DNA of 64,000 bases from Motacilla alba alba (Eukaryota; Chordata; Aves; Passeriformes; Motacillidae): NCBI RefSeq assembly GCF_015832195.1, contig NC_052018.1, positions 3,771,856 to 3,835,855 of the forward strand, read 5' to 3'. The position numbers and the translations under genes are program-made. Within the stretch, counting starts at the first letter, position 1. Each line of letters opens with the position of its first letter. Under the pieces are notes generated by a model, which was not told where the DNA came from, made no database searches, and was given only the letters and a program-made list of their open reading frames with translations. Shown piece by piece: positions 37,588 through 49,667 of this stretch.

Positions 37588-37765
37588 GAATCACAGAATA
37601 CCCTGAGTTGGAAGGTACCCACAAGGATCATCAATACCAACTCCTGGGCCTGCACAGGACAACTCCAAAATCATTGTATGTGCCTGAGAGTGTTTTCCAA
37701 ACATTTCTTGATCTCTGTCAGGATTGGTGCATCCTCCTGGGAATTATCTCCAGGCTGTGCTGACT
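37588..37765 (-). mobile_element. CR1 3' fragment (fourth subfamily)
   Basis: Marked by aaggatcatcaataccaact, ctgcacaggacaactcca and tgtgcctgagagtgttttcc. It is distinct from subfamilies A and B. It lies 465 bp from the first coding exon, in the intron. Confidence 0.82.
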
Positions 37766-38229
37766 CCTGAGCTCAGCTGGGATCTGGGTCAGGCCCAGGA
37801 TAAACTTGTGCCAAAGACCATGACAGCAAAATGACAGAGAAAAGGTGAATTCCAGCCCTGGCTCGCTGGATTTTCCTAGCACAGATTCCTAGAAAAGACA
37901 AAGGATTTTTGTCCTGTCCTTCTCTGTGAAATATCCAGCACACAGCCACCAGAAATAAACAGATGTGTGAGACAGGGCCCAGGGCTGGGATGGGGGATGA
38001 CTGAAATGTGGGTTTGAATCAAGAAAAAAGCAACAGAGGATGGACCTGGAAGAGCCAGGTGTAGAAAATGCAATGACAGATGGAAAATACAATGAGTGAT
38101 GGAAAATACAAGGATTGATTGTTGCCTTTCCACCTGGGGCTGAAGGCAGGTAGCAACAAGGAGTTTCCCCACTCTTTCATGTTTATCCCTTTTGAAAATT
38201 TGTGCTAACAGGGACAGGCAATCACTTAC

Positions 38230-38607
38230 CAGCTCCTTCCTGAGCCACGTCAAAGCTTCGTCGATGCTCTCAAAGCCACCTATCCTCCCTGAGGCGACAG
38301 TCCCCTTGTCCTGGGCAGGGCTCCCATTGAGGTGCAGCTGCATCTTCCTCATGGGGACAGTCTCCCCTGGGGTCTTTTTGGCCTTGGTGGCCTCGTCCTC
38401 CCTGTCTCCCTCTGACTGGGGGCTCTTCCATGCCTGCTCCTCCAGCTTTGCCTTCCATTCCAAGTAGGAAGGGCGCCTGGTCTCCAGCCTCAGCTTCTCT
38501 GTCAATGCCTTGAGGGTCCTCAAGTGGTCATCTGGAGGAGGAACCCCCCCAGAGCCAGCATCCATGCTGTCCAGAGCCTCTTCTATTTGGATTTGGGGCA
38601 CAGACAT
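38230..38607 (-). CDS. FAM167A: FAM167A, first coding exon (residues 1-126)
   Basis: This exon encodes the N-terminal 126 residues, starting MSVPQIQIEEAL. It contains the family hallmark LRLETRRPSYLEWKAKLEEQ (residues about 39-58), a charged and probably disordered linker (about 60-108), and the segment GFESIDEALTWLRKEL (111-126) that closes the exon in FAM167 proteins. The start ATG is at 38605-38607, with A at -3. The exon ends at 38230 on a complete Leu codon, followed on the minus strand by GTAAGT (38224-38229), so the intron is phase 0. FAM167A (DIORA-1) is a small, mostly disordered intracellular protein. It has been linked to B-cell autoimmunity and to activation of the non-canonical NF-kappaB pathway; this is literature knowledge, not visible here. 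The related FAM167B has a much shorter, different N-terminus, so FAM167A is the better call. Reading continues open into the intron (see findings). Confidence 0.96.
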
Positions 38608-38639
38608 CTTCTCTGGGAGTCCAAAGGCATAGAGGTGGG
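38608..38639 (-). other. FAM167A: FAM167A 5' UTR part of the first coding exon
   Basis: On the minus strand the sequence TTCTTTCCAG (its AG at 38640-38641) is a good splice acceptor, with a pyrimidine-rich run before it. If used, 32 nt of 5' UTR precede the ATG. The exact acceptor is inferred; another site slightly upstream is possible. Confidence 0.5.
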
Positions 38640-39177
38640 CTGGAAAGAACCCGGGATGGAGATGAGAACACTCAAAGTTTGACCAGGTGTCACGAGGTGC
38701 TCAGCACAGCTCCCTGGAGGACAGCTGAGGTGTGGGCCCCTCCTCAAGCACCAAACCAGCCTTGGATGAACACCTAGAAGAAGGAAAAAAAAAAAAAAAG
38801 GATTGGTTTTGACAAGGAAAAGGGAGTGAGGAAAGAGAGACAGCTCTTGCTGGAGCAGGGGAGTGAGGGTTTTGGGAGAGGCTCAGTGCCAAGGTGCTGC
38901 AGGGGAGGGTGACCTCACCTCGGTTATCTGAGTGCTCTGGGGCAGGAACAGACAGGCTCTGGCTTTCAGCAAAGCTCTGGTTACCTACACCTCAAATCTT
39001 AACTCAAGGGGCCACAGAAGGGTGGCCAAGGAGGCCAGGACACATCCCCAGACCCCAAAGTCCTCTGGAGACAGCAGTGGCTGCTGCTGGATGTTGGGCT
39101 GTCTGGTTTTGCTGATTTTCTGCCTGGCCAGCCCACATTTCCCCATCTGGGCATCAGGTCCAGATGAAATAGGACAA

Positions 39178-39410
39178 CCTGAAAGAGGGGAAGTTTAGAT
39201 TAAATATTAGGGAGAAATTCTTCCCTGTGAGGGTGGTGAGGGCCTGGCACAGGGCGCCCAGAGAAGCTGTGGCTGCCCCTGGATCCATGGAAGTGTCTAA
39301 GGCCAGGCTGGACAGGGCTTGGAATGACCTGGGATAGTGGGAGGTGTCCCTGAGTATGGCAGGGGGTGGAATCTTTAAGGTCCTTCCAACCCAAACCATT
39401 CTGTGATACT
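39178..39410 (+). mobile_element. CR1 3' fragment (subfamily A)
   Basis: About 230 bp, from ggggaagtttagattaaata to aaaccattctgtgatac. It lies in the first FAM167A intron, antisense. Confidence 0.92.
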
Positions 39411-39999
39411 GCCAACCCAAACTTCTCCCAAGAGTTTGAGTCAAAAGGAGAACTGGAAAAAGGGATTTATTCTTCCCCACACCACACGCCCCTCCAGTTT
39501 AAGATGTGGGTTTAGTTCTGGGTTTGCTAAAGCTGCAGCCTGAGGATTCAGTTCCCTCCTGGCCCACTGGCTCCAGTCAGGAACATGGTCCCAGCCAGGT
39601 GAGGAACTAACTGGGGTGCTGGCATGGCTGGGGCTCAGATCCCCAGGAAGGCTTGGACTTGTGGTTTGCATCACTGGCCAAGTCCAGTTTGTCCAGTGGG
39701 AATGGTCCCTTGTAAACACCCTTAGGAGCAGCAGCACAGAGAAGCCATGAGCTTCCTCCCCACTTCTCCTCCTGTCAGCACTCATGGAAGCTGTGCCCAA
39801 AGCTGGTCAGGCAAACCCTGGGACCTGGAGGGGCAGAGAACTCCTCAAGAGTTAAGCTCAGGCAGCTTCCGTATTCGTTTGCCAGCAGGATCAGATAAGA
39901 GACATTCTCAAGGTCGTGTGCTCATCTATAGCTGAGCTAGGAATAGATCCAGAGCTCTCCTCTGAACATCAGGAACAAAACAAAATACTTTTCTGCCTG

Positions 40000-42900
40000 C
40001 CTGGTGAGGTGCCTGGAAAACCAGGCAGGATGTGTGCAGCTTCCTAGAGTTACTCAGCCATTCTTCTCCCTGCCATTTCCACAAAGGCATGTGCAGCTCT
40101 GAAATCCAGACCACAATTACGCCTCTCCAACCTTTTCAGTAAGAAGATTTAATTTAAAATAAACACTGAGTGAGAGCAAGACTTATCCCAACAATTGTGT
40201 GGGGGCACATGAGCAGAAGGAGGAGTTGAGAGCGTACACACAGACAGTGTGGGGGTGGAGGATTAGTCATGTTGTGGTCTCCTTCCTGCTCCTATTTATG
40301 TTAATGAGAGTTTTACGGGGAGAGGGAGCACACACAGACACTCTGGCAGGTTGAAGCCAACAGCTCTCGTGCCTGGAACAGCAACAATTTTCCTTCTTCT
40401 GTGGAAAAAGAGAGGGGAGAGCATTGGGCTGTCCTGGTGGAAGAGTGCTCTGCAGGGCTCAGGGCAGGTCGATGAATTTACCTTTCCTCCTGCTCCAGCC
40501 TCCCCAAATCAATAAAGGAAAACAAGTAATGACTCTAAAGACCTCATTTCTGAGCTTTTTTTCTCTATCCTATGAGACCTCTGTGGAGATTGCTGAGGGT
40601 GGCCCAAACCCAGCAGTCCCAGAGCCTGCTGCAGTTCCACACTGGGCTGCTGGATTTGCTAATCCCCAGCAAAGATCATATTTTTATCATTTTCTGAATG
40701 CCACAGCTGCAAAACAGAGCCCCGCACAAACTCTTTTGTCCTGTTTTTCAGCATGCATGGAATCCTCAGGGTGGCAAAGGCCCCCAGTATTTGAGCCCTG
40801 GGCACAGCTCAGTTAACATTTAGAGCACTGGACCATGAAAACAGAACAGCAGCTTGGAGCATCCCCTCTGCCACAACCCTGCTGACATCTCCCCCTCCCT
40901 GTCACCACAACTCCCAGCAGCTTTGGAGGAGATTTGGTTTTTCTGCCCTAAAAGCAGCATTGATTCAGCCCATCCTTCACTTTCTCTCTCGTGTAACATG
41001 AAACGCCTCATTCCCTCTGCAGGGACACCCCCAAAATTGGCAGCATTCCCCAGTCTGCCCAAACTCCAAAGTGACAGAAGGGAGCCACTTCTAATTTCCT
41101 ATCAATATTCTAGATTTGGATCAAAGACCTGCTGTGGAGAAAGAGATCTGAAAGTTGTAAGTGTGAGAAAAACGCCCTCGTGCTGTAACACAAACCCTTT
41201 GGTGCCTGAGAGTTACCAAATTCCCAGGAACAAACCTGCCTCTGGCCCAAATCCACATCCTCCCAGTCTCCCTGCCCTAGGCTTGGCTCCCCATGGTCTA
41301 GCTTGTGTGAGGGGATTTAAGTGATTAATCCTTGATTTGTCTCATTATCACACCTGCCACAGGGAGTTCATGCCACCCCTAATTAGGGGTAACGAGTTCA
41401 GCCCCAAAACAGGGTGAGGGTTTGCTCACACCTCGCTAAGAACCTCTGCTCAGGAGTTCCCCCTTCCCTTAGATGAATCCTGAAAGCACAGAACACAACA
41501 GGTCACTGAGACAACAACAACAAAAAAACCCTTTAATTTCTTTCTGGTGTTAGGTCACTGGAGAAGTCAACTGACCTACCCCAAGGGATCAGCAGAAGCC
41601 TGGGATGCAGAAATAATAGGAATGTTAAACTGGGAGTTCAACAATTAGCCAAGGAGGAGGTGTGGGGAGCAAATGATTCTTCTTCCTTCACTACTCCTGC
41701 TGGACTGTGGATTCCTGTAACACCATTTCTTATTGCAGAGGAGCAGCAGTGGCTGCAGGAGTCTGTGCTAGAGGAATTCTGCTCCTCTGGAGGCTGGGAA
41801 GAAGAAAAAGCCTTGATATGAGAGAAAACCTCAGCTGACTGAAGCTCTTTTGCCCACACACACCACGGATAACGCTTCTGGCATGGAGTAAACAGGGCAG
41901 AGGCAACGCTTCAGTGTGTAAATGACCTTCAAAAAGCACCTCAGCCCCTTTGTGCCTCAGTTTCCCTCTCACTGAGAAGTCAGTCCATGCAACTGGCCTT
42001 CAGGGAAAAAGCTCTGAGGATTTTCAGAGATGTACAGAATTCAGCTCTGGTGTCCCCAGGTCTCATCTGAGTGCTCGTGCTCGCACTCCAGTGGGTGCAG
42101 GGACACCCCCTGTGATCCCTGTGATGGAGTTTGGGATGTGGTTCCCCTGATCATGTGCTCTGAAGGTTTGCTCAGGGGTCACCCAGATACCCCCTGGTCC
42201 TACAGAGGAAACCCCTGGAGCAAATCCAACCTGCCAACATCACCATCCAGCTCTGCAGCTCCCAGCAGCAGAGGAAGACCCTGAACCTGGAAAGGTGAAG
42301 GAACACTGAGGTGGAGTGAGAGGTGGGGGACAGTGCCTGGTGTGCAGGGAGAGCTGTGTTTGCCTCCCTCCTTGCACAGCAATGACACAGGGCTGGGGTG
42401 GGGGTGACTGACCCCCCTGAAGGTTTCTGACCCCACCTTGGGTGTCTGCTGCAGGTTGGGAGAGGGGCAGAGAGGAGGAGATGCCTGTGAGAAGGGGTTG
42501 CCATAGCAATAGAGTAAGGGAGGACTCTGGCTGAAGTGGATGGATGTTCCGGAGCATCCTCAGGGCAGCAGAGACTCAGAGGCCTCAGGAATGGGGTGAG
42601 GGAAGGAGACACCCATCAGGATCAACACTGCAGCTGCCTGGAGCTGGTGGCTCCCTTTCAGGGTGGTTGCACATCACTCATTCCTTTCCCCATGCCAGAA
42701 TGAGCTCTGTCAGGAGAGGAGCTGCTGTGCTGTGTGGATTTGGTGAGCTGGGGGTTCCTCACCCTGCCAGAGCCCCCCCATCCTGCTGCCTCTGCACAAA
42801 GGTCCTGCAGAGGTGGAGAACAAATCCCTGGGCACCCCACCAACCCTGAGGAGAGCTGGTTTCCCTGGATTTCATTACTCAGTGTTTACCCACCCAATCC

Positions 42901-43477
42901 TTTTCTGTAGCAGCTGAAATCCTCTCCTGCAGAAAACCAGCCTGGTGCCAAAGTGACCTTCAGCTTCCCTCCCTTCAAAAGGACAAAATCCCAGCACCAG
43001 GAAGAGCTGTCTGATCCCGAGGAGCCAGGGCACGCTGCAGGGCTGGAATTGGTGCTGTCAGGATCAGGTGCTCTCTGCCTGCTCAGGATGGTTGGGACAG
43101 GATGGAAAGGGCTCTGCCCATGCTGGAGGGGTCATGGCATAGCCCTCAGGGACACTGAACACGGTGCCCATGGAGACCTTCTGGCCACACTCCTGTTTGT
43201 GAGCTTGTTCCTTTCCCCATGGAAAAAAATGACAGCACTGATGGGACCGAAATGGGCACTAAAAGCATAGATGTGGGCATGGCATTCACAGACAAAGGGA
43301 GAGGAGAGAAAAAGAAAGGCTTTCCACTCACATATGACCTGGAGCAAGATGAGGGTTTGCTCCAGCACATCCTTCTGCCCAAATGGCCTCCAGAAAGAGC
43401 CCTGAACACTGCAAGGGAGGAGGGGAGGGCAGTAGAGGCTGTAGAAAATCCATCAGAGGAGTGGAGGGATGCAGAGA
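40000..43477. other. CR1-free part of the first FAM167A intron
   Basis: 3.5 kb with no recognised mobile element. It holds the TAATTA palindrome (41375-41390). No exon could be supported. Confidence 0.5.
41375..41390. promoter_or_regulatory. 16-bp perfect palindrome with TAATTA core
   Basis: ACCCCTAATTAGGGGT equals its own reverse complement. The TAATTA core is the classic homeodomain site. It lies in the first FAM167A intron, 2.8 kb upstream of the ATG. Binding is not shown. Confidence 0.4.
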
Positions 43478-43632
43478 TGGCTGCTCCAGCCCTGGCAGTG
43501 TCCAAGGCCAGGTTGGACAGGGCTTGGAGCAACCTGGGCTAGTGGAAGGTGTCCCTGTCCATGGCAGGAGATGGATGAGCTTCATGGAAGGGACTTCCCT
43601 TCCAGACTAAACCATTCTGTGATTTTGTGAGA
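43478..43632 (+). mobile_element. CR1 3' end fragment (subfamily A)
   Basis: Terminal 150 bp with gacagggcttggagcaacct and a slightly rearranged terminus (gacttcccttccagac). Confidence 0.9.
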
Positions 43633-46180
43633 TTAGAGGGGACCAGTTTGCACTCCCTGCCCCAAGGCACTTCTCCCTGGCTGATTTCCAGCATCACAGG
43701 CAGAGTCAGAACCTGTTTCAGTAAACACATCTGCACCTTCCTGCCTGATTACACCTCAGCAGGCTCCTGGTGAGGGAGCAGGGCTGAGGCTGCTGTCTGC
43801 TTCAGACAGACCCTTGCAGCTCCATTTTCAGACCAGTTAGGCTCCCCTGGATCAGCAGATTTCCAGGCTTTGTGTGGAAATCCTGCATGAAGAAGTATTT
43901 GGCATTCCAGCAAACCAGTCTTCCAGTCAGCTGGAAGTAGCTGCAAACTGGCGATCTGAACGGGGTCAATGCTCACAACCCACGAGCCCAAACCAGGTAG
44001 GATTCCTCTCAGGAGGAAAAGGATTAAGGAGCAGAAGCAAAGGCAAGTTTCAGGCTCTTGGTGAAGTCACCGTGTCCACCTCGGTGTGTTCTGAGCTCTG
44101 TGGAGCCATGGGTTATGGGCAAGGGTTTCTTCTCCACACACTGCCCCAGGCTGCCTGCAGGTTTTGGGGCTAATCTCAGAGGTGACACAGCTAACCTGTT
44201 CCCAGAGATGCCCCCAAAGGACCTGTGGCTTGGCACAGCTGATTATTCCCCTTTTTTCCCTGCTGCCACCCCAAGCACGGCCACGCTTCAGCAAGGAGAG
44301 GTGGGGAGCTCCATGCCAGTGTGCCCAGGGTAATGAAAAGGGCTGGGATTCCTTGGGAATGGGCCAGGGCAGGCTGAGAAATGCTCTCTTCCCAGGAGAC
44401 TAGTACGGGGAGCTATTTTTTCCCCAGATGCAGCATGCAAGGGTGTGTTTTCAGAAAGAAAAAAACAACCTATCCTTTTTGTTTTGTTTTGTTGAGCTCC
44501 AATCTGCCCAGCACCGAGCTCAGCCCCTGCAGGGACAACGCCAGGACTCCAGCTCCCACTGGAGACCCTCAGGCTCCAAGTTAACATGATCAGGGGAGTG
44601 GGGTCAGCCCCTCAGTGACCCCCTAATCCCCTTTACATGCCCTGTGTCCCATCCAATTATCCAAACCATGATCGTCCAACCTCTGTCCTCAGACCTGTCT
44701 TCTCCCCGTGCTGAGCTGCACCGTGGGATTTAATACCATTTAAGATCAGCTGGTTGCAAACAGACCCTCCTCTCCCTCCCCCCAGAAGGGCTACGCTGCT
44801 CTGAGGCTGATTATTTTTATTTTTTTTTTTTCTGTTTCCCTGCAGTGTCTCTGCTACATTTTGCCAACACCTAATGGCTGCGGGGCTGTTGCAAGCCCAG
44901 AGCCCGGCAGAAGTCGGATTCCTCCCGTTCTGGTGGATTTTTGTGGTGTACAGACCCCCCCTCAACTCCCCCCCCCCGTGAAGGATGGGGGGGAATTTCA
45001 TGGGCATTTGAAAGCAGAGAAGAGCTGGGATGCAAAAACCAGCAGCAGCTCCCGTGTGCTGAAATGATGGCTGGCACACAGCAAAGGCACAGCAGCCAAA
45101 ACAGGCTCGTTCCCGCTGGAAAGCGGGGAGTTCCTCGGATACAGGGGACGAGCAGACAAAGCCAGAGGAATCAGCTCCTCGCTGGAAGCCAGGAACTTGC
45201 TTTTCATCCATTCCCACCTCCCTGCCCGCCTCCGCTGAGGTCTCCGATGTAGGAAAGCTCCGGAGGGTGCAGGATTGTGGAATAACAGGGGTAGCATGGC
45301 AGGGAAGCAGGGAGGGGGGTCCTTAGAGAGGTGCCTGTGCTGGGAGAGGTGTCAGCCCTCCCGGGCTGTGGGATGGGGATGCTGCCCCTGTGTGCAACAC
45401 CCCGGGGCGTTCGGGCTGGGCTCGCACAAACACTCGTGCTGGGAGGGCTGCGGGCTGGCGCTATTATTTTAACAATTAGCCCCAAGCTGTTATAAAGGGC
45501 TCTGAAGAAGTTCTGCCTGTTTTTTTATTTTTATTTTTTTTTTTATCCCCCTCTCCTCGGTGTAAACGTGAGCTGCGAGGGCCAGACCCGAGCAGGTGGA
45601 AACCTGCTCTGCTCAGCACACGGTTCCTCATTCAAAAACCCGAGGTAGCTACGCCCTGCGAAGCCACCACGCTCACCCCACCATGTCTGCACTGCACAAG
45701 CTCACAAACCTTTCCAGGTTTGGAAAGGTTTCCAGTGCTCCCGCACATCTCGGGCTGGGGGCAGAGGGAGCAACAGGTGATTGTCCCGAAACCCTGTCAC
45801 ACCTCACCCAGGGCGGAAAAATCCTCCCGGAGCGGGTGAGAAGCCTCACGCTGCTCGCAGCTGAGAGCAAAATCCACAAACATCACGGGAAAGGAGGACT
45901 CAGACATTCCCAGTCAATGGGGAGCCAGCGTGCCGGCCATCTCCAGGGAATGCCGGCGGAGCAGGAGATTGCGGCAGGGGGGACGGGGACACTTTGCAGA
46001 CCCCAGCCCCGCCAGAGCAGAACCGGCTCGCCAGACCCCGGCGCTGAGCTGGTGCTCGGTGGGATCCCCGTCACCCCTCTCTGCTGCTCCTGGGCTCCCC
46101 TCCAGCCCCGGGCAGCTCGCCGACAGCTCCCGTGCTGGGTGTCCCCAGGGTGGCTCTGTCCCCCCAAGCCACAAACTTAC

Positions 46181-46388
46181 CGGGGCTGCAGTCGGAGAGG
46201 GGATTATTGCACGGACATCTTGGCTCTCTCCTTCCACCTCGGGTCCCCAACTTGGTGTTTGCAGAGCGGTGTCACCAGTGACTCCCGGAGTCTGTCTCAT
46301 CCTCCTCCTCTGTGTCTCGCTTCAGCAATCTGTGCGTGTGGTGGTTGGTTTGTTGTTTTTGGTGGTTCTTTTTTTTTCATTTAGGGGA

Positions 46389-46391
<3 letters not shown>
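46181..46391 (-). other. FAM167A: Candidate untranslated first exon of FAM167A
   Basis: A minus-strand splice donor with perfect consensus, G|GTAAGT, lies at 46175-46181 inside the CpG-rich block, and it would join the acceptor near 38640. The exon would end at 46181. Its 5' end (transcription start) cannot be read from sequence; 46391 is an upper guess, placed at the start of a 28-nt T run. FAM167A has untranslated 5' exons in mammals, which fits. The exon call is inference from the donor, CpG content and distance. Confidence 0.5.

Positions 46392-46419
<28 letters not shown>
46392..46419. repeat. Poly(T) run, 28 nt, at the FAM167A promoter
   Basis: The longest homopolymer in the window, inside the CpG island. 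On the FAM167A strand it is poly(A) just upstream of, or within, the candidate first exon. Confidence 0.9.
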
Positions 46420-46444
46420 GTCCCCCAGCGGTTGCGTCAGGGCT

Positions 46445-46457
46445 GTTGCCTGGAGAC
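46445..46457 (+). promoter_or_regulatory. RFX X-box-like site
   Basis: GTTGCCTGGAGAC is one position off the RFX consensus (GTNRCC, short spacer, RGYAAC read on the opposite strand). It lies in the CpG island upstream of the candidate first-exon donor. Motif matching only. Confidence 0.3.
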
Positions 46458-47174
46458 AGGCGAGCTATTCCAGTTTGAGCTTTTCAGCGCCGATTTCCTC
46501 TCTCTCTTTCATTCATACCACCGAGCCCTGAACCCACCTCCCACCAAGCAATAACCCTGGAGAGACCTGGAAGGGAGGAGCTGCACAGCCCGGGTCCTAA
46601 ACATCCTCCGGCACCCAGGAGAGGGAGGGAAGATCAGCGATGCTTTCGGCGTGGAGAGCAGGGATGGAGCGGTCCAGTGGAGGGCAGGTACCCTCGAGGC
46701 TTGCAGGAGATGCCCGGAGAGCTGCTGTGCTCCCTGAGGAATCTGTGGCTCTTCCCGACACCAACCTGCTGGTGTCCCCGTGCTGATCGTGTTTCTTACC
46801 ATGGATACCAGCCCCACAAGGAGTTTGGGGTCCTCTGGCATTCGGGAGAGCTTTGGGATGACGTTTTCCAGGTGCCACAGCTCGCCCACTGCGTGTGCCG
46901 AGGGGAATTTTGCAAGGATGCATCAGCATCTCTGGGAAGCCCCAGGGGGGGGCCTCGGGGTTCCCTGGCTGGTACCATCCATCCCCGGGCAGAAACCAGC
47001 TTAGGAACCACCCTGTGCCTGAATTTTGGACAGGGGAAGCTCCTGTTGCTTCCACAGCTGCCCCGGCGGGGCTGGAAACCATTTTAGCTGCTTCCGAGGA
47101 GGGACTGAGAGAGGCAGTGCCCCGGCTGCCGGCGGAGTGGGGTCCAGAATCAAAGGCAGGGGACAGAGGGGGTT

Positions 47175-47192
47175 TCCTTCCTTCCTTCCTTC
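47175..47192. repeat. (CCTT)n microsatellite
   Basis: About four units near the right edge of the CpG island. Confidence 0.85.
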
Positions 47193-47907
47193 ACCAGAAG
47201 TTGGAGGTTAACCCCTCAAAGCCTGGGGGCTGCTGTCCAAGGCATCCCACACATCGCACATCTGGGGGCTCAGAGCCACCGCCCGCGTTTGCAGAGCTGG
47301 TGCTGCGAAGGGTTAAACCTTGGCCAGCGGCCCCCAACCATCCAGGTCCCTTCCCGCATTCCCACATTCAGCTTTTGTGAGAGAAACCCCTTCACAGCCT
47401 TTTGATTCCTTTTTTCACCCTTCCCTTCTCCTGCCTGAACCATCCCCCTGCCCCCCGAGGGCAACAGGGAGATTTACAGCCCCTTCCTGAGCTCCAGCAT
47501 GGGAGGGCTGGGATTTCCCACCTTCCTTCGAATGCCAGGGGTACCCCAGACCCCCACAGTAATTTAGAGGCTGTGCCTGCGCAGGGTTTGGAAGTCTGGA
47601 GTGCTGGAGTGCAGAGAAGGGGGGTGTCCTGGATGCAGCAATGCAGAGTCAGAATGAACAGCAGCATTTCCACATTTCTGATGAAAATGCAATTTTTTTT
47701 CAATTTTTTTTTATTTTTTTCCTTTGCCAGCATCCATTTTTTCAGATCTGCATATGCAAACTCAGCCTGGTGATCAGCTCTCGCTGCGCTGCAGGGAGGC
47801 ACCTGAAGGCTGATGATGATGGAGAGGCACCAAGGGAGATGGAAGAGCTGTTGGCTGCCTGTTAAAACTGTCTGACAAAGACCTACAAGAGTTTTAGCAG
47901 CTAAAGG

Positions 47908-48250
47908 AATCCCAGAATCCCAAGAGGGGTCAGATAGGAAGGGATCACAGTGGATCAGCTGGTCCAGCCTCCCCATCCCAGAGCACAGGGCAAAGAATTG
48001 TGTCCAGATAATTCTGGAATATCCCCAGTAAAGAGACTCCACTCCTTCTCTGGACAATCTGTTCAATGCTCGGTCACTGCACAGGAAAGTTCTTCCTTGT
48101 GTCCAGGTGGAACTTCCTGGGCATCAGATCCTGCCCATTCCTGTTATCCTGTTGCTGGTCCCACAGAGCAGAGCCTGGTCCATCAAGCACGTGGAGGTTC
48201 AACATTTTCAGCAACATCTGCAAATCAAAACTGAGTCTGTGCCCAGGAAC
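47908..48250 (-). mobile_element. Old CR1 fragment (third subfamily)
   Basis: Collinear with the lineage seen at 60530-60911 but in the opposite orientation: agaatcccaagagggg, ctccactccttctctggaca, ggtggaacttcctgggcatc. It is diverged. Confidence 0.75.
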
Positions 48251-48516
48251 CAAGCAGCACCAGGGAACAGACAGGCACGGGGGAAAACAGCTCCTGGCCT
48301 GGTTTTGGTGTGGGATGAGCAATCCCAGGGCATGGCTTTGGAATGACCACAACTGGGGCCCCTTCCTGACAAACAAATTGCATTCAGCCACCCAGATTTG
48401 ATAGCCAGGAGCATTGAATCACAGGGATGTGCCCAGACAGGGCCAGTTGGCCTCAGGGCCAGAGCCCAGGTCTAGCAGGGTGAGTTTACAGCAGAGGTGT
48501 TGCTCCCAAGGCTGGA

Positions 48517-48538
48517 TGTCTGTCTGTCTGTCTGTCTC
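48517..48538. repeat. (TGTC)n microsatellite
   Basis: Five tandem TGTC units in upstream flank. Confidence 0.88.
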
Positions 48539-49094
48539 CTCACAGGAACAGACCACACACTGTCACCCGCTCCCTCTTCTGTAAATGTTTATTTTCATTT
48601 TGTTTGCATAATGGATTTCGAATGAGCTGCCATAAGATAGCAGTGAAAGGCTGCAGCCACATCCCTCTGAAGCCAGTCCATGGGTTTGAATGTTTTTTTG
48701 GCCTGGATTTATCTTGGATAAGTTGTGTTCATCCAAAAACCACTGGTGGGGAGCTGCTGAAGAAGACTGGTGCTCCCACTGGTGATGCTCTAACACCAAC
48801 CACCTGCAATGGACACCTGAAATTAGGTGTGATCAGTCAAAATGAACCTGTGCAACACCAGCAATGTCCACACCCATGGCTCAGTATTCTTTTCTTTTCC
48901 TCAGACACAAGCAATCCTTTCTGTTGCCCACAGAGCTCCAGAGACTGCCAGTTCCCACAGCATCCCTGGGCACAGGAGCTTTTCCAGAGGACTGCTGAAT
49001 TCGTGGGAACACACAGATCCAAGCCTGATCTTTTGCTGGGATGAGGTTTTGCAAAGCCCAAGCTGGAAATTGCTTGCTGTAGTGTAGTTTGTAA

Positions 49095-49246
49095 AATCAT
49101 GGAAGGGTTTGGGTTGGAAGGGACTTTAAAGATCCTCTCATTCCACCCCTTGCCATGGGCAGGGACACCTTCCACTGTCCTAGGTTGCTCCAAGCCCTGT
49201 CCAACCTGGCCTGGGACACTTCCAGGGATGGGACAGCCGGATTTCC
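49095..49246 (-). mobile_element. CR1 3' end fragment (subfamily A)
   Basis: Near-consensus 150-bp terminus starting aaaatcatggaagggtttgg. Confidence 0.92.
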
Positions 49247-49667
49247 TTGGGATCCCCTGTGCTGATCTGAGCACCACAAACTCTGTAAGGTGCCTTAGAG
49301 CCCCCTAAATCTTACCTGGACCTTTCTGAGCTGCCTCTCACCACTGAAAATGGGCAGAAATGACCATTACTTTATTACAACAGCAGCAGATCAACTCAGT
49401 TTGGATCTAAACCTTCTGCTTCTTGCCCTTTCTACTGGATTTGGGTGGTTTCTCCCTGCAGGTATCCTGCTAACAAAGCATGGAGGAGCTGGATCTCCTG
49501 GCAGGGTTGTGTGGCTGTTCTGTGGGACCAGTGCTGGAATCTTGCAGAAGCATCAATGGTTTATTCTCAGCTGGTCCTCAAATAAATGCTTTTCCCCTAA
49601 AGCAAAGTCCCTGTAAAGAAAAGTTCCTGAAGTACCCAAAGGGAACATATAGGGAAGGTGGGACAAG

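Larger units (their letters stand above)
44880..47330. promoter_or_regulatory. CpG island at the FAM167A promoter
   Basis: CpG dinucleotides are dense here and sparse in the surrounding 10 kb. The densest part is about 45560-46480. The block contains the candidate FAM167A first-exon donor (46175-46180), a near-consensus RFX X-box (46445-46457) and no CR1 insertion, in contrast to the sequence on both sides. This is what a constitutive or bidirectional vertebrate promoter looks like. Boundaries were judged by eye. Confidence 0.7.

Noticed and set aside
45596..46384. 262-codon plus-strand open frame in the CpG island
   Set aside because: High GC lowers stop-codon frequency, several long frames overlap here on both strands, and none resembles a known protein. 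It runs antisense across the candidate FAM167A first exon.
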